Origin: Roseovarius sp. S88
GTDB taxonomy: Bacteria; Pseudomonadota; Alphaproteobacteria; Rhodobacterales; Rhodobacteraceae
Reading direction: 5' to 3'
Length of the DNA: 64,000 nt
NCBI RefSeq assembly: GCF_037023735.1
Contig: NZ_CP146070.1
Coordinates: 37,004-101,003 of the forward strand
A program made the position numbers and the translations under genes. The number at the start of each line of letters is the position of its first letter. The stretch's first letter is position 1. Positions 33,869 to 43,052 of the stretch are shown in pieces. The notes beneath the pieces were generated by a model. That model worked only from the letters and a program-made list of their open reading frames with translations. It did no database searches and was not told the origin of the DNA.

Positions 33869-36348
33869 AGCTTTACGAGCGCTTTGCCGATAAGGGCTAT
33901 CACACGAGCATCCTGACGACCTTCGGGATCGATTTCGACGCTTACGAAAACATTGTTCTGCCGCGCCTTCGCGGTGCGGGTTGCCGGAACAACATCGTCG
34001 TTCCTGACGCGCGGATGCTGACCCACGCCCTCACCGGCGCTTCGACACTGCCGGACCATGCGGGCAAGCTCTACACAGTCACGGGTGCGACCGCCCGTCA
34101 GGTGTTCCACCCGAAGCTGTTCCTGCAAATCGGACGCAAGGGCGGTCGCATCATTGTGGGCTCTGCGAACATCACTTCGTCAGGCCTTGCTGGTAATCTC
34201 GAACTGGTTGGCACGATCAGCTGCGGTGAAGAGGATTCCGCTGAACAGCGAATGGTCGCAGCGGCATGGCAGTATCTGACACGCTTTGTCGGTCTTGATC
34301 AGGAAGCGTTGCGCGGCCAGCAAGACTGGATGCTGGCAAGAGCGCCGTGGCTTCGGCTGGCGGTCGCCTCGACCGAGAAGATGGGCCTCGCCGACCAGAC
34401 CGAAGCCGCATTTCTGACAACCGGAACCGAGACCGGCATCGGCCAGCGCTTCGCCGATATGATTGACGAACCGGTCATACGGCTGATCGTGGTGAGCCCG
34501 TATTGGGACATGGGCCTTGCGGCACTGTCCTATCTGAACGAACGGCTGTCCCCTGAAGAAGTGTCTGTGGTCATCGACCCTGCGGTCGTCCAGTTCCCGA
34601 AGGACGCTGCGAGCGCACTACCCAACCTAAAACTCTACCGTCGCAACGGGTTTCAAGAAGGACGCTTCATCCATGCAAAAACCATCATCGCGCAAACACA
34701 GAGCGCCGACCACGTTCTGCTCGGCAGCGCCAACTGCACGCTCGCGGCACTTGGTCGCGAGGATTATGTCGGTGAGAACGAAGAGGTCTGTCTCTATCGA
34801 AGACTGCCGCCGGATACCATCATCCACGCGCTCGACCTCGCCGGTGTCCTCGATGAGGAACACACGATCGAGCCCGCAGAAATCGACGAACCCGAATTTG
34901 ATGACGATCTGCCGCTGGAAGAATTGGCAGAACAAGCCCCCGGCGAATTCGAAGTCAGGGTTGATGTGTTGGTCTGGCGACCTGCATCTTCAATCGATCC
35001 CGCCGGTTGCACCATCGAGCTGCTCGATCAGAACGGATCGGTGATCCCCTGCACCTTGTCGCCGCTGCACAGTGAGCGCAGCCCGCGATTCCAGATTTCT
35101 GAGACAGATGTCCGTCCGTCATTCGCCCGTCTTGTCTTCTCAGACGGCCGCCACTCGGTGCCCGCCATCGTCACGCTCATCGACCGTCTAAGCTCTGCCA
35201 TTAGGGAAACGCGCTCGCGCAAGACAGAGAATGTCCTTCGCGGTCTCGATGAAGAAACCGAAGCCGGTCTGATGCTGATGGAAGTCCTCGATGTCCTCGA
35301 ACGGCTCGATCTGGATGCAGACAAGGACCAAGCGCCGATCTCGATTCCGAAGGCAGGTCACGGCAAAGATGACGAGCCAGCGGCACACTATGAAGTGCTC
35401 AGCTATGAACAATTTATCGCCGGACGACGTCCGCGCACTGCCGAGGCGAGCCTGACACATAACAGCCTCGCGGGAAGTGAAGCAACGCTGGTGCGGGGGT
35501 TCCTGAACCGCATACTCGGCATGGACGGACAGCGCGACGAGATTGACGACGCCGATGATGATGACCTGATGCGCGACGCGTTCAATCTCGGCGATGAAAC
35601 CGATAACGCGGAAGCCGCGATCGCCGCTGGCGCGGACTTCGGGAAAGAAGAAAAGACGCCGGAAGAGGAAAAGCGTGATGAGGCTGTGCGCAAACGAAAA
35701 GCGGCACAGCGCAAAGCAACCAAAGACCAACTCGTCAGCGCGGCACTCAAATTCGGACAGCGTATCAAGGACCGACAGGAATCTGGACAGCTGGACAATC
35801 ACGACATCCTGCGCTTGCGCGCATTGCTGATGATAATCGCGGCTGCATCGGGGAAGGGGTCGGAAGCCAAAAAGGGCAAACAACCACCGCGATCCTCGTT
35901 CCAGGTCCTATCTGCCGAAGGCGACAAGAACAGCTGGCCCTTTGTCATGGGAAGGCTCCTATTCACCGTGTTCGGTGGAAACGATCCAGCCATCCGTCAG
36001 CTTTACCTAAGCAACGAGCACGATCAGATACCCGACGATCTCGTCGAGTGCTGGGCGACCTGCTATTGGTGCTTCCAGGTCTGCATGCAGGCCTCGATCT
36101 CTGAAATCGAGAAGACACGGATCACCAAGTATCTCGGCCCGATCGCTTCTTATGCCTACACCATGACACTCCCGACAAAAGCCGAACTCCTCGGCGATGA
36201 TATCATGACCATCATCGGCGGCATGAACTCACGCTATGCCGATAAGCTCGGTATTGAGCCGGCAGCCATCGGGAATGGGCACCGATCGTTTGTCGAAAAC
36301 CTGTTCACGCTCAATAAAGCGGGGAGCCCGTCAAAATCCTGCATTTGA
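33865..36348 (+). CDS. Phospholipase-D-like nuclease, large
   Basis: An 827-residue protein with two HKD half-sites. HPK (82-84) is followed by GSAN (99-102), and HAK (270-272) is followed by GSAN (287-290). Both halves together form the active site of PLD-superfamily nucleases. Residues about 300-560 are beta-rich then acidic. A highly charged Lys/Glu/Arg segment (KTPEEEKRDEAVRKRKAAQRKATKDQ) near 600-635 may be a coiled coil, followed by a C-terminal helical domain. No helicase is fused or adjacent, unlike many PLD defence proteins. Translation is coupled to the 527-residue partner. The catalytic family is clear; the defence role is inferred from context. Confidence 0.8.
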   Translation: MKLYERFADKGYHTSILTTFGIDFDAYENIVLPRLRGAGCRNNIVVPDARMLTHALTGASTLPDHAGKLYTVTGATARQVFHPKLFLQIGRKGGRIIVGSANITSSGLAGNLELVGTISCGEEDSAEQRMVAAAWQYLTRFVGLDQEALRGQQDWMLARAPWLRLAVASTEKMGLADQTEAAFLTTGTETGIGQRFADMIDEPVIRLIVVSPYWDMGLAALSYLNERLSPEEVSVVIDPAVVQFPKDAASALPNLKLYRRNGFQEGRFIHAKTIIAQTQSADHVLLGSANCTLAALGREDYVGENEEVCLYRRLPPDTIIHALDLAGVLDEEHTIEPAEIDEPEFDDDLPLEELAEQAPGEFEVRVDVLVWRPASSIDPAGCTIELLDQNGSVIPCTLSPLHSERSPRFQISETDVRPSFARLVFSDGRHSVPAIVTLIDRLSSAIRETRSRKTENVLRGLDEETEAGLMLMEVLDVLERLDLDADKDQAPISIPKAGHGKDDEPAAHYEVLSYEQFIAGRRPRTAEASLTHNSLAGSEATLVRGFLNRILGMDGQRDEIDDADDDDLMRDAFNLGDETDNAEAAIAAGADFGKEEKTPEEEKRDEAVRKRKAAQRKATKDQLVSAALKFGQRIKDRQESGQLDNHDILRLRALLMIIAAASGKGSEAKKGKQPPRSSFQVLSAEGDKNSWPFVMGRLLFTVFGGNDPAIRQLYLSNEHDQIPDDLVECWATCYWCFQVCMQASISEIEKTRITKYLGPIASYAYTMTLPTKAELLGDDIMTIIGGMNSRYADKLGIEPAAIGNGHRSFVENLFTLNKAGSPSKSCI

Positions 36349-36601
36349 TTCAGATGCTTGGCAGCATGTAGAGCACTTCATCTGACTGGCGAACATACCG
36401 CGATTAAACAAATGGCGAGACAGAGCCCAAAGTGCCCTCGCTGTACGGATCCACACCGCACGCGTATTCGTCCGCGTCGCAGCCCAAGCTCCGCCGCCTT
36501 GATGCGCGGTTCGCGGCTGATAGAAAATTGGCAAGGGGATTACCGAAATGCGCATTATTGATACACTTTACTGCAATTAGTGTTAGGGCTTTGGTGCTAA
36601 A

Positions 36602-37807
36602 TTGACCGGATTTAATCATTACCCTTGGTGCACCTGCGGGTGGTGCGTTGGCGGGGGCAACCGAAAAGGTGGAGGCGCCTCTGCCTCGCCAGTAACAAAG
36701 CCGCTTCGGCCGGTCTATTCCGAGTATGAAAAGCACCAAGCGACACAGATGCTGAAAGGCTATGGCGCAACAAGCTACTCTCGCTGCTTCGTTAGTCCCA
36801 ATGCTTCCTGCCCCGTCTGCGGTCAGCCCGTCTATTTTTATGCCAATGAGCACGGCAGCCGTGTATTCTTTGATGAACTCGGAAAACCTTGGGCGAAGCA
36901 CCCTTGCACGGACAACGAGCGCCCTGCCTCTGGCTCTGTGCGTACTCGCCCCTCCAGTCGACCAGTTGCCGAGATCAAAGAAATTCTCGCTGCCGAACAA
37001 AAGATCGAACAGAGAATACTACCTGTAGGCCGGAAAGCGAGACGAGATGCCTGGAAGCTTGCGGTGGTGGTTGAAGTCCACTTTGCCGACTTCGGGATGG
37101 AAGTTCACGTTGAAGACCTTTCTAGCCAAAATCATCAGAAATATCGTTTTTTCATCTACTGTGACCAGCCGCTTTTGGTTGAAGGTGATCTCGTCAGTCG
37201 CCGTAGAGAGACGTTCTCATTTCTCCACCCGCAGTCACTTGAAGATACTACCGTTGTCAACGGGGACCGGCTGGTCGACTTCGAAGCGCTGGAAAAGGAT
37301 ATCGACCCTAGCATAATTCCCGGTGATGTTTCAGAGCTTTTGCCATCCGAGAGGAGGCACTTTGGGTCAGGAAGCGGCGGAACTGCCAAAATGTCAGGAA
37401 CACTACGTTCTGTACTCGAAGATTTCGCCAAGAAGGGGATCGTGGGGTCCAAACTTGTTTCTCACTATTTGAATGAAACAGGCCGTGCGACTGCTGATGG
37501 TTCACCTTGGACTCCTCGCCTTGCATTTTTTCTGATTGTCCTGTCTGGCGTCTCCCAAGAAAAACCGGTTAGGCAAAAGAAACGAACCGCAGGTAGCAAA
37601 CCTCAAAAGGCTCGAAAGCCAAACGCACGCGCCAAGAAGCGCCCACGTTCATCTGTAAACCTGTCTGGCAATTCGGTTTCGCAATCAGCCAAAAAAACCC
37701 ACAAGCCACGTTCTGAACCCGCTGCTCGGCTCTCCTCCGATGTAGATGAGTGGGCACGTATGCTCTCAAGACTTGGACGGGTTTCCAGAACAGACGACGA
37801 CAACTAG
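36602..37807 (+). CDS. Zinc-ribbon protein of unknown function
   Basis: A 401-residue protein from a TTG start. It has two cysteine clusters: CTCGWC (10-15) and CPVCG (70-74) with a later H100-P-C102. The segment around VYFYANEHGSRVFFDELGKPWAKHPC is a pattern I have seen in uncharacterised bacterial proteins. The C-terminal 90 residues are extremely Lys/Arg-rich (KKRTAGSKPQKARKP), suggesting nucleic-acid binding. It lies 250 bp after the nuclease unit on the same strand; whether they function together is unknown. The 36349-36601 gap has only small unconvincing frames. Confidence 0.7.
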   Translation: MTGFNHYPWCTCGWCVGGGNRKGGGASASPVTKPLRPVYSEYEKHQATQMLKGYGATSYSRCFVSPNASCPVCGQPVYFYANEHGSRVFFDELGKPWAKHPCTDNERPASGSVRTRPSSRPVAEIKEILAAEQKIEQRILPVGRKARRDAWKLAVVVEVHFADFGMEVHVEDLSSQNHQKYRFFIYCDQPLLVEGDLVSRRRETFSFLHPQSLEDTTVVNGDRLVDFEALEKDIDPSIIPGDVSELLPSERRHFGSGSGGTAKMSGTLRSVLEDFAKKGIVGSKLVSHYLNETGRATADGSPWTPRLAFFLIVLSGVSQEKPVRQKKRTAGSKPQKARKPNARAKKRPRSSVNLSGNSVSQSAKKTHKPRSEPAARLSSDVDEWARMLSRLGRVSRTDDDN

Positions 37808-37985
37808 TGATTTCTCAGAACTACGATTGTCTGCTCAGTTCCAATTCGTCGAGCTCCCAATTTCGCGCCTGCAGCGAATGGTAGCAATGAGGGCTGCGGT
37901 CGCAGCATCGAGATGCGGTGGCCTACGGCAGCTAAGGGCCGTTTTAGCGATCATTGGCTTTCCACTAAGTCCGTGATCGACACCC

Positions 37986-38291
37986 CTAACCCTCCGGCAT
38001 GCCGTCTGTATCTGGATGATTCGGCAACGGGGGAACCATACACCAATGACTAGGCTCGACCGGTTCGTGGATGAATTGGCCGGGAGCCGTTAGGCGCAGG
38101 GCATTGCTGAAGACTTCAATAGCCCAAGTCCCGCCATCATCATCCCAGGAAAGCTTCCCAAAGTGGTCTGCAATGATCTTTCCCGCGAGATCTCGAATTC
38201 GAAAGTACCCAACGACTCGGTCTGTGTGCAGTTCCGCTTTGGTTGGCGGACGATCTTCGAACTTGATCCACGACGCTGCAGGTTCTGCCAT
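37986..38291 (-). CDS. Hypothetical protein at the end of the VirB operon
   Basis: A 101-residue protein preceded by GGAGG five bases before its ATG and starting 2 bp after the virB6 stop. The composition is ordinary (VVGYFRIRDLAGKIIADHFGKLSWDDDGGTWAIEVFSNAL), with no signal peptide. It is the last gene of the VirB-type operon and convergent to the zinc-ribbon gene. No family recognised. Confidence 0.65.
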   Translation of the reverse strand: MAEPAASWIKFEDRPPTKAELHTDRVVGYFRIRDLAGKIIADHFGKLSWDDDGGTWAIEVFSNALRLTAPGQFIHEPVEPSHWCMVPPLPNHPDTDGMPEG

Positions 38292-38293
38292 AT

Positions 38294-39370
38294 TTACCTC
38301 CGCCCCAACCTTCCCAACCGGGCCAGCTGTGCCAACATTTGAGACCCGGCCCCCGGTGACCCTGTGCCGCTTGCCTGACCCGTCTGTCCTATCCCTTGCC
38401 GCACTGGCATCTGCTGCACACCAAAAAACTGCCGCGTCCTGAGGGCTGCGTATTCCGCGCCACTTGACCCGCCGATCAGATAGCGATTGTAGGCCTGCTG
38501 GCTGCCCATTGCGGCGCGGGCAAAGCTGTAGCCGCCGACGAGACCACCGGAGAGGGCGGGCATCATGATGTTGCCGGAGATCGCGCGAACGATGAACGGC
38601 GTGGCGATGATGAAGCCCTTGGCCATTAGAACCATCATGAAGAACGGAATGAGCGCGCCGATGTTGGAGGCCCCTTCCGGGTCACCGAGTTCACCAATGA
38701 GGGCGGATGATACACCTGTGATTGTTGCGAACACGCCTGCCACGACGATTGGGTAGAGTGCGAACGAAACCAGTGCCGACAGCCAGCGTGCGAAGTAATC
38801 TTTAGTCACCTCGAAGAGGGTGAGGAAGATCATCACCGGCGCGATCCCGATTAGAAGTGCGATCATCAGGCGGGATGCCACAAGGATGAAGGCGGCCAGC
38901 CCGCCGAGTATCGAGAGCAAGAGGACCCCGACAATGTCGAGCATGGCGCCAGCCATCCAGTTCAGCTCGGACCCGGCGGCGTTGAGATAGTCGCCCAGTT
39001 CCGCGATTAGCCGGTCGAATTCTTCGGCGAAAGTACCGGAGGGACCCGGGGTTCCACCACCGACCGAAGCCACGAGCGCACCCGCAATGCTGTCGATGCC
39101 CGCCAGGATAGCGGCGGAAAGCGCGTTGAACTGGACCCAGTTGGTAGCGAATATCCCGATGAGCCCGATCTTGACCGCGAGCCAGAAGGCTGTCCGGCCG
39201 TCCATCGCCTTGTATTGGTAGATCATGTTCAGGAAGACGAGGATCACCACGAGCGTTGTTCCCAAAACCATAAGCGTGCCGACTGTCGCCGCTACCGATC
39301 CGAACTGGGTTTCTGCGGCGGTGTCGAGATAGCCCTGGGAGGTTTCAACGAAGTAGGTGACGACGCTCAT
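38294..39370 (-). CDS. virB6: VirB6/TrbL inner-membrane channel protein
   Basis: A 358-residue polytopic inner-membrane protein. Several membrane segments are visible (LMVLGTTLVVILVFLNMIY, LLLSILGGLAAFILVASRLMIALLIGIAPVMIFL, IGALIPFFMMVLMAKGFII). A conserved Trp/Phe-containing region follows the loop VKIGLIGIFATNWVQFN. VirB6 forms part of the DNA path through the inner membrane. The C-terminal about 50 residues are Gln/Gly-rich and cytoplasmic or periplasmic. It lies 12 bp after the small secreted protein gene. Confidence 0.9.
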   Translation of the reverse strand: MSVVTYFVETSQGYLDTAAETQFGSVAATVGTLMVLGTTLVVILVFLNMIYQYKAMDGRTAFWLAVKIGLIGIFATNWVQFNALSAAILAGIDSIAGALVASVGGGTPGPSGTFAEEFDRLIAELGDYLNAAGSELNWMAGAMLDIVGVLLLSILGGLAAFILVASRLMIALLIGIAPVMIFLTLFEVTKDYFARWLSALVSFALYPIVVAGVFATITGVSSALIGELGDPEGASNIGALIPFFMMVLMAKGFIIATPFIVRAISGNIMMPALSGGLVGGYSFARAAMGSQQAYNRYLIGGSSGAEYAALRTRQFFGVQQMPVRQGIGQTGQASGTGSPGAGSQMLAQLARLGRLGRR

Positions 39371-39382
39371 AACAGGGCTGCC

Positions 39383-39796
39383 CTACCAATTACCCGCAGC
39401 TTCGCAGATGGCTTTGGCTTTGAAGCGGACGTCGTTGGCGCGCCGATTGTAGGCGTCGGAAGCTTCCAGCATTTCCCAGCGTTCGTCACTGGCGTGGCGC
39501 TCACGAAACGCCCCGTCGGCCTCGTCCCAGGACGGGAACTGGATCTCGCAAGCGCAGCTGCCAGTCTCTACGATGCGTTCAAGATTTTGGGCTCGGTAGA
39601 TGTCCTGGACCAGCAAGCGCTGATAGGCTTGGCGCAGGGGGATCTCCTGCATCCACACGGGTTCAGCGGGCCGGTCTGGACAGACGTCGAAACTGCGCTC
39701 GAGGGTCGGCACCAGATTGCGCTCAGCGAAGGCGGGTGCCGACGTTAGGCCCAGGACCAGCACAGTCAGTACGAGGGTACAGCCCGCCTGCCTCAT
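39383..39796 (-). CDS. Secreted hypothetical protein within the VirB operon
   Basis: A 137-residue protein with an N-terminal signal peptide (about 24 residues, ending APAFA). The mature part has three to four cysteines (DVCPDRP, GSCACEI, AICEAAG) that may form disulphides, and a DEADGAFRERH helix. It overlaps the DUF4177 gene by 4 bp. Such small periplasmic proteins occur at this position in alphaproteobacterial VirB loci; no function is known to me. Confidence 0.75.
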   Translation of the reverse strand: MRQAGCTLVLTVLVLGLTSAPAFAERNLVPTLERSFDVCPDRPAEPVWMQEIPLRQAYQRLLVQDIYRAQNLERIVETGSCACEIQFPSWDEADGAFRERHASDERWEMLEASDAYNRRANDVRFKAKAICEAAGNW

Positions 39797-39987
39797 GCCG
39801 CGGCTCCGGCGGGTGTGGTTTCCCGCTTCAGGAAGACAGTGTGTCCCACGTTGGCGAATTCCGAGGAGCTGATCGACACTACCTCCCAGCCTTCTGCACC
39901 TTTGGCATTCAGGCTGGCCTGCATGTCAGCGAGGCTAGTCTTACGGGTCATGGGGAAACTGAGGATTTCATATTCAAAGGTCTTCAT
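39793..39987 (-). CDS. DUF4177 protein
   Basis: A 64-residue protein with the DUF4177 pattern: MKTFEYEILSFP, then LNAKGAEGWEVVSIS and VFLKRE. These are small alpha-beta proteins of unknown function. It overlaps virB11 and the secreted gene by 4 bp on each side, so it is fully embedded in the operon. Confidence 0.85.
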   Translation of the reverse strand: MKTFEYEILSFPMTRKTSLADMQASLNAKGAEGWEVVSISSSEFANVGHTVFLKRETTPAGAAA

Positions 39988-40970
39988 AGGGAAGCTCCGA
40001 TTTCGGGTGCGCCGGGGAGGTAGAATTCGGTGATGCCACGTTTGCCGTCGTGGCGACCGGCCTGGATGATCACGTCGATGGAGTTCTCGATGTATTGAAT
40101 CATGTCGGCATAGGTCATCGGGATCTCGGTCTTGAGCGCCGCGATCGCGAGCCGCTGCACGGCCAGTTGCGGGGTTTCGGCATGTAGGGTGGTCATGGAC
40201 CCGCCATGGCCCGTGTTGATTGCTTCAAGGAAGGTCATGGCCTCCTTGCCGCGCACCTCGCCCAGGATGATCCGGTCGGGGCGCATGCGCAGGGTTGCTG
40301 TGAGCAGGACATCGGCTGTCTGGAATTCGGCGTCGCGATTGGCGATGAGGGTGACAGCATTCGGTTGGGTCGGCAGAAGCTCGGCGGCTTCCTCGATGGT
40401 GACGATGCGTTCCTCGGATGGCACGTGCGAGAGGATCTTGCGCGCAGCCACGGTCTTGCCAGTGGAGGTGCCACCCGAAACGATCATGTTGAGCTTGTTC
40501 TCGACGCAGAAGGCGAGGGCATTGTCGATCACACCAGCGGCCACGACCTCGCGCAGTTCGCGGGTTTTCTCGAGGCGCAGTTCTTCGAGCTTGCGCTCCT
40601 TACCATAGAGGAAATCGAGCACGATCCCATCGAGTGGCAGGCTCGAGAAGAACCGCAAGCTTATCGACATGGCAGAGAGCACGGCGGGCGGGGTAATCAC
40701 CTGAGCTCGGATCGGGCGGCCCTTGTAGGTGATCGAGACCGAGACGATAGGGCGGTCCTTGCTCATCGTGGTATTGGCGGAGGATGCAATCTGGTTGCCG
40801 AGGTCGTTCACCTCTGTGGCGGTCAGCTTCTGATCCAGCTTTCTCATGAAGTGATCGCCTTGGAATTCTCCCCAGCAGCTGCCATCGGGGTTGATGCAGA
40901 TCTCGATGACATCGTCGCGGGCGGCGGCGTCGATCCGATCAAGCGAGGTCTGGAGATAGCTCAGCGACAT
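39984..40970 (-). CDS. virB11: VirB11 traffic ATPase
   Basis: A 328-residue hexameric ATPase that powers pilus biogenesis and substrate transfer. It has Walker A SGGTSTGKT, an aspartate-box region (ERIVTIEEAAEL), Walker B-like ILGEVRGKEAMTFLEAINTGH, and a His box (GHGGSMTTLHAETP). I start at the ATG at 40970, 4 bp after the virB10 stop; an earlier ATG would give 21 extra residues that only overlap virB10. All family motifs are intact. Confidence 0.95.
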   Translation of the reverse strand: MSLSYLQTSLDRIDAAARDDVIEICINPDGSCWGEFQGDHFMRKLDQKLTATEVNDLGNQIASSANTTMSKDRPIVSVSITYKGRPIRAQVITPPAVLSAMSISLRFFSSLPLDGIVLDFLYGKERKLEELRLEKTRELREVVAAGVIDNALAFCVENKLNMIVSGGTSTGKTVAARKILSHVPSEERIVTIEEAAELLPTQPNAVTLIANRDAEFQTADVLLTATLRMRPDRIILGEVRGKEAMTFLEAINTGHGGSMTTLHAETPQLAVQRLAIAALKTEIPMTYADMIQYIENSIDVIIQAGRHDGKRGITEFYLPGAPEIGASL

Positions 40971-40974
40971 GGGC

Positions 40975-42354
40975 TCAGAATATTTCCAGATCGCGGTCGA
41001 CCATGACGGTGACATGCGCGCCCTGGTCGACATAGATGACGGGGCCGATCGAGAGGTAGTCGCCTATGACGCTGTCCGTGGCATCGGCAAGATCATCGCC
41101 CACGTCTTCGAGCACGTCCGCGGAGGTCTCGTCCTGTAGGTTTGCCGCGGCGGCGCTTGGCGCGGCAGAAATCAGCGAAATCAACGCTGCCGAGCCAAAG
41201 CGCTCGTCAAAGCGCGTGTCGACAAAACCCGTCACACCGGAACGGCCAAGTTCATCGCCCCCGAATGAACTGATCTGGACGGTCTGATTGTCAGGCAGGA
41301 TGATCCGGTCCCAGGCGATGGTGACGCGGCGCTGCGCGATATCGACGCCGGAGCGATAGCGTCCGATAAGGCGAGAGCCACGGGGGATCAAAAGGCGCGC
41401 GCCATCGACGCTGTAGACATCTTCGGAGACAACGGCACGGGTCTGGCCGGGCAGGGAGCTGTCGAGGGCGGTTTCCATGACGGCCTGGATCATGGTGCCC
41501 TGGATGATGGTGTTAGAGGGATTGGCGATCACCTCGGCCTGCGTCACGGACGTCGGCAGCGCGCCGTTCAGCACAAAATCCGTCACTTCCCCAAAGGTCC
41601 GCTCGGTCAGCGCGGTTTCATTTGCGCCTGAGGTGCCGCCAAAGGCGATGGTGGGCGAGGTGATGCGGCGTTCCTGAAACGCACGTTCTTCGGCCGCGCG
41701 GCGCTCAAGTTCCGCCAATCGCCTTGCTTCTTCCTCGCGGCGCAGTCGCTCTTCTTCTCGCGCGCGCAACTCGTCCTCACTGGGGCCTAAGGGCGCGGGG
41801 GCAGGGCGATTGGCTTCGAGTTGGGCAAGTTCGAGGTCCATGCGGAGTTGTTCCAATTCCCGGTCCCGCTCTGTGAGCTCGTCTCGGAACTGCTGCTGCG
41901 CGGCTTCCGACGCGGACTGCAGCGCCGCGATCTGCGCTGTCAGCGCATCGATGGCTTCGGCGGCAGCCGAGTCTTCTTCGACCACCGGTTCCGGCGCATT
42001 GCGCAATTCCTCGATCTGGGCCTGAAGGGCTGCGAGCTGCGCCAGAAGTTCTGCGTTCGGTTCCACCGGTTCCGGCGCGACCAAAACGACTTCGGGCTCC
42101 GGTGGCGGAAGGGTTTCGATGGCGCCGAACCCATCGCCTTCGCTTTGGAACACGTCGGGCGTGGCCGTGGGCAGGGCCTCTTCTTCCTCGGGTTGGGATA
42201 GGAGATAGAGCAATGCTCCGCCCGCGCCGATCACGAGGACGACGACCAGTGCGAGCAGCGGCGAGCGCCGTGGGGCCGGGGGTGAGCTCGTGCCTTTGCC
42301 CTGCTCGAGGGCGGCGAGGCGTTTTTCGAGGTCTGCGTTTCCGGTATCGCTCAT
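40975..42354 (-). CDS. virB10: VirB10/TrbI channel protein
   Basis: A 459-residue protein that spans both membranes. A short cytoplasmic part is followed by one membrane segment (LLALVVVLVIGAGGALLYLL, about 33-52), a Pro-rich then coiled-coil region (Glu/Gln/Ala-rich, about 100-220), and the C-terminal TrbI beta-barrel domain (IQGTMIQAVMETALDSSLPGQ, RLLIPRGSRLIGRYRSG, GFVDTRFDERFG). The ATG at 42354 overlaps the virB9 stop (ATGA); a longer start is a less likely alternative. The coiled-coil region is unusually long. Confidence 0.95.
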   Translation of the reverse strand: MSDTGNADLEKRLAALEQGKGTSSPPAPRRSPLLALVVVLVIGAGGALLYLLSQPEEEEALPTATPDVFQSEGDGFGAIETLPPPEPEVVLVAPEPVEPNAELLAQLAALQAQIEELRNAPEPVVEEDSAAAEAIDALTAQIAALQSASEAAQQQFRDELTERDRELEQLRMDLELAQLEANRPAPAPLGPSEDELRAREEERLRREEEARRLAELERRAAEERAFQERRITSPTIAFGGTSGANETALTERTFGEVTDFVLNGALPTSVTQAEVIANPSNTIIQGTMIQAVMETALDSSLPGQTRAVVSEDVYSVDGARLLIPRGSRLIGRYRSGVDIAQRRVTIAWDRIILPDNQTVQISSFGGDELGRSGVTGFVDTRFDERFGSAALISLISAAPSAAAANLQDETSADVLEDVGDDLADATDSVIGDYLSIGPVIYVDQGAHVTVMVDRDLEIF

Positions 42355-43052
42355 GATCCTATCCCCGCAGGCGGTGTGGCCTCGATGCAGACCACCTCCT
42401 CCCCGATCCGCAGCACCCATTGTCGGTTCACCCCGGAGACCCGGATCACGCCGTCCTCGGTCGCTTGACTGTTGACCGTCCGTTCTCGGCCATTCGCGTA
42501 GCGGAAGATCGCCGGCACCGGCGCGTTCCGCGGGAAATCGAAATACGTGAAGGTTCCGTCATCCCAGACGCGGGTCGGGGTGAACTCGGTGCGCGCGCTG
42601 GCACCGTAATTGTAGTTCGGCGCTTGGGCGGCGATGGCACGCGTCGGACGTGTATTGTCCTCGGGGTAGCGGAACTGGACCACGTAAAAGGTCGGGCTGC
42701 GGATCTCCTGGACGTTGAAGTAGTAGCTGCGGCGGTTGGTATAGACGGTCACGTTGGTATGGACACCGCGCGCGACGGGCTTGATCGCGAAGGCCTGCCC
42801 GCCCGGGACGCCATCAATCTCGAAGCCCTCCGTGTCGCCGGCGATGATCGAGCGGATGCTTTCTCCCTCGCCGAACTCGACAGTGGTGACATGGGTCAGC
42901 GAGACATTAAGACGATAGACCTGGCCCTCCTGGTAGGTGGCCAAGCGCACCCGATTGTCGTTGGGACCGCCGCGCGGGGTGGCTTCGGCGAAGGCGAGGC
43001 CGGGCAATAGGGCAATCAGCAATAAGAAAAGTCGAACTGGGAACAAATTCAA
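42351..43052 (-). CDS. virB9: VirB9 outer-membrane complex protein
   Basis: A 233-residue periplasmic protein with a signal peptide (about 22 residues, ending LAFA). The N-terminal domain (DNRVRLATYQEGQVYRLNVSLTHVTTVEF) and C-terminal domain (RVWDDGTFTYFDFPRNAPVPAIF) match VirB9/TrbG/CagX. With VirB7 and VirB10 it forms the outer-membrane core complex. It overlaps virB8 and virB10 by 4 bp. Confidence 0.95.
   Translation of the reverse strand: MNLFPVRLFLLLIALLPGLAFAEATPRGGPNDNRVRLATYQEGQVYRLNVSLTHVTTVEFGEGESIRSIIAGDTEGFEIDGVPGGQAFAIKPVARGVHTNVTVYTNRRSYYFNVQEIRSPTFYVVQFRYPEDNTRPTRAIAAQAPNYNYGASARTEFTPTRVWDDGTFTYFDFPRNAPVPAIFRYANGRERTVNSQATEDGVIRVSGVNRQWVLRIGEEVVCIEATPPAGIGS

Noticed and set aside
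36358-36561. Small 67-codon frame with CPRC-like cysteines between the PLD and zinc-ribbon genes
   Set aside because: Basic, low-quality sequence, no ribosome site, and no link to a domain.
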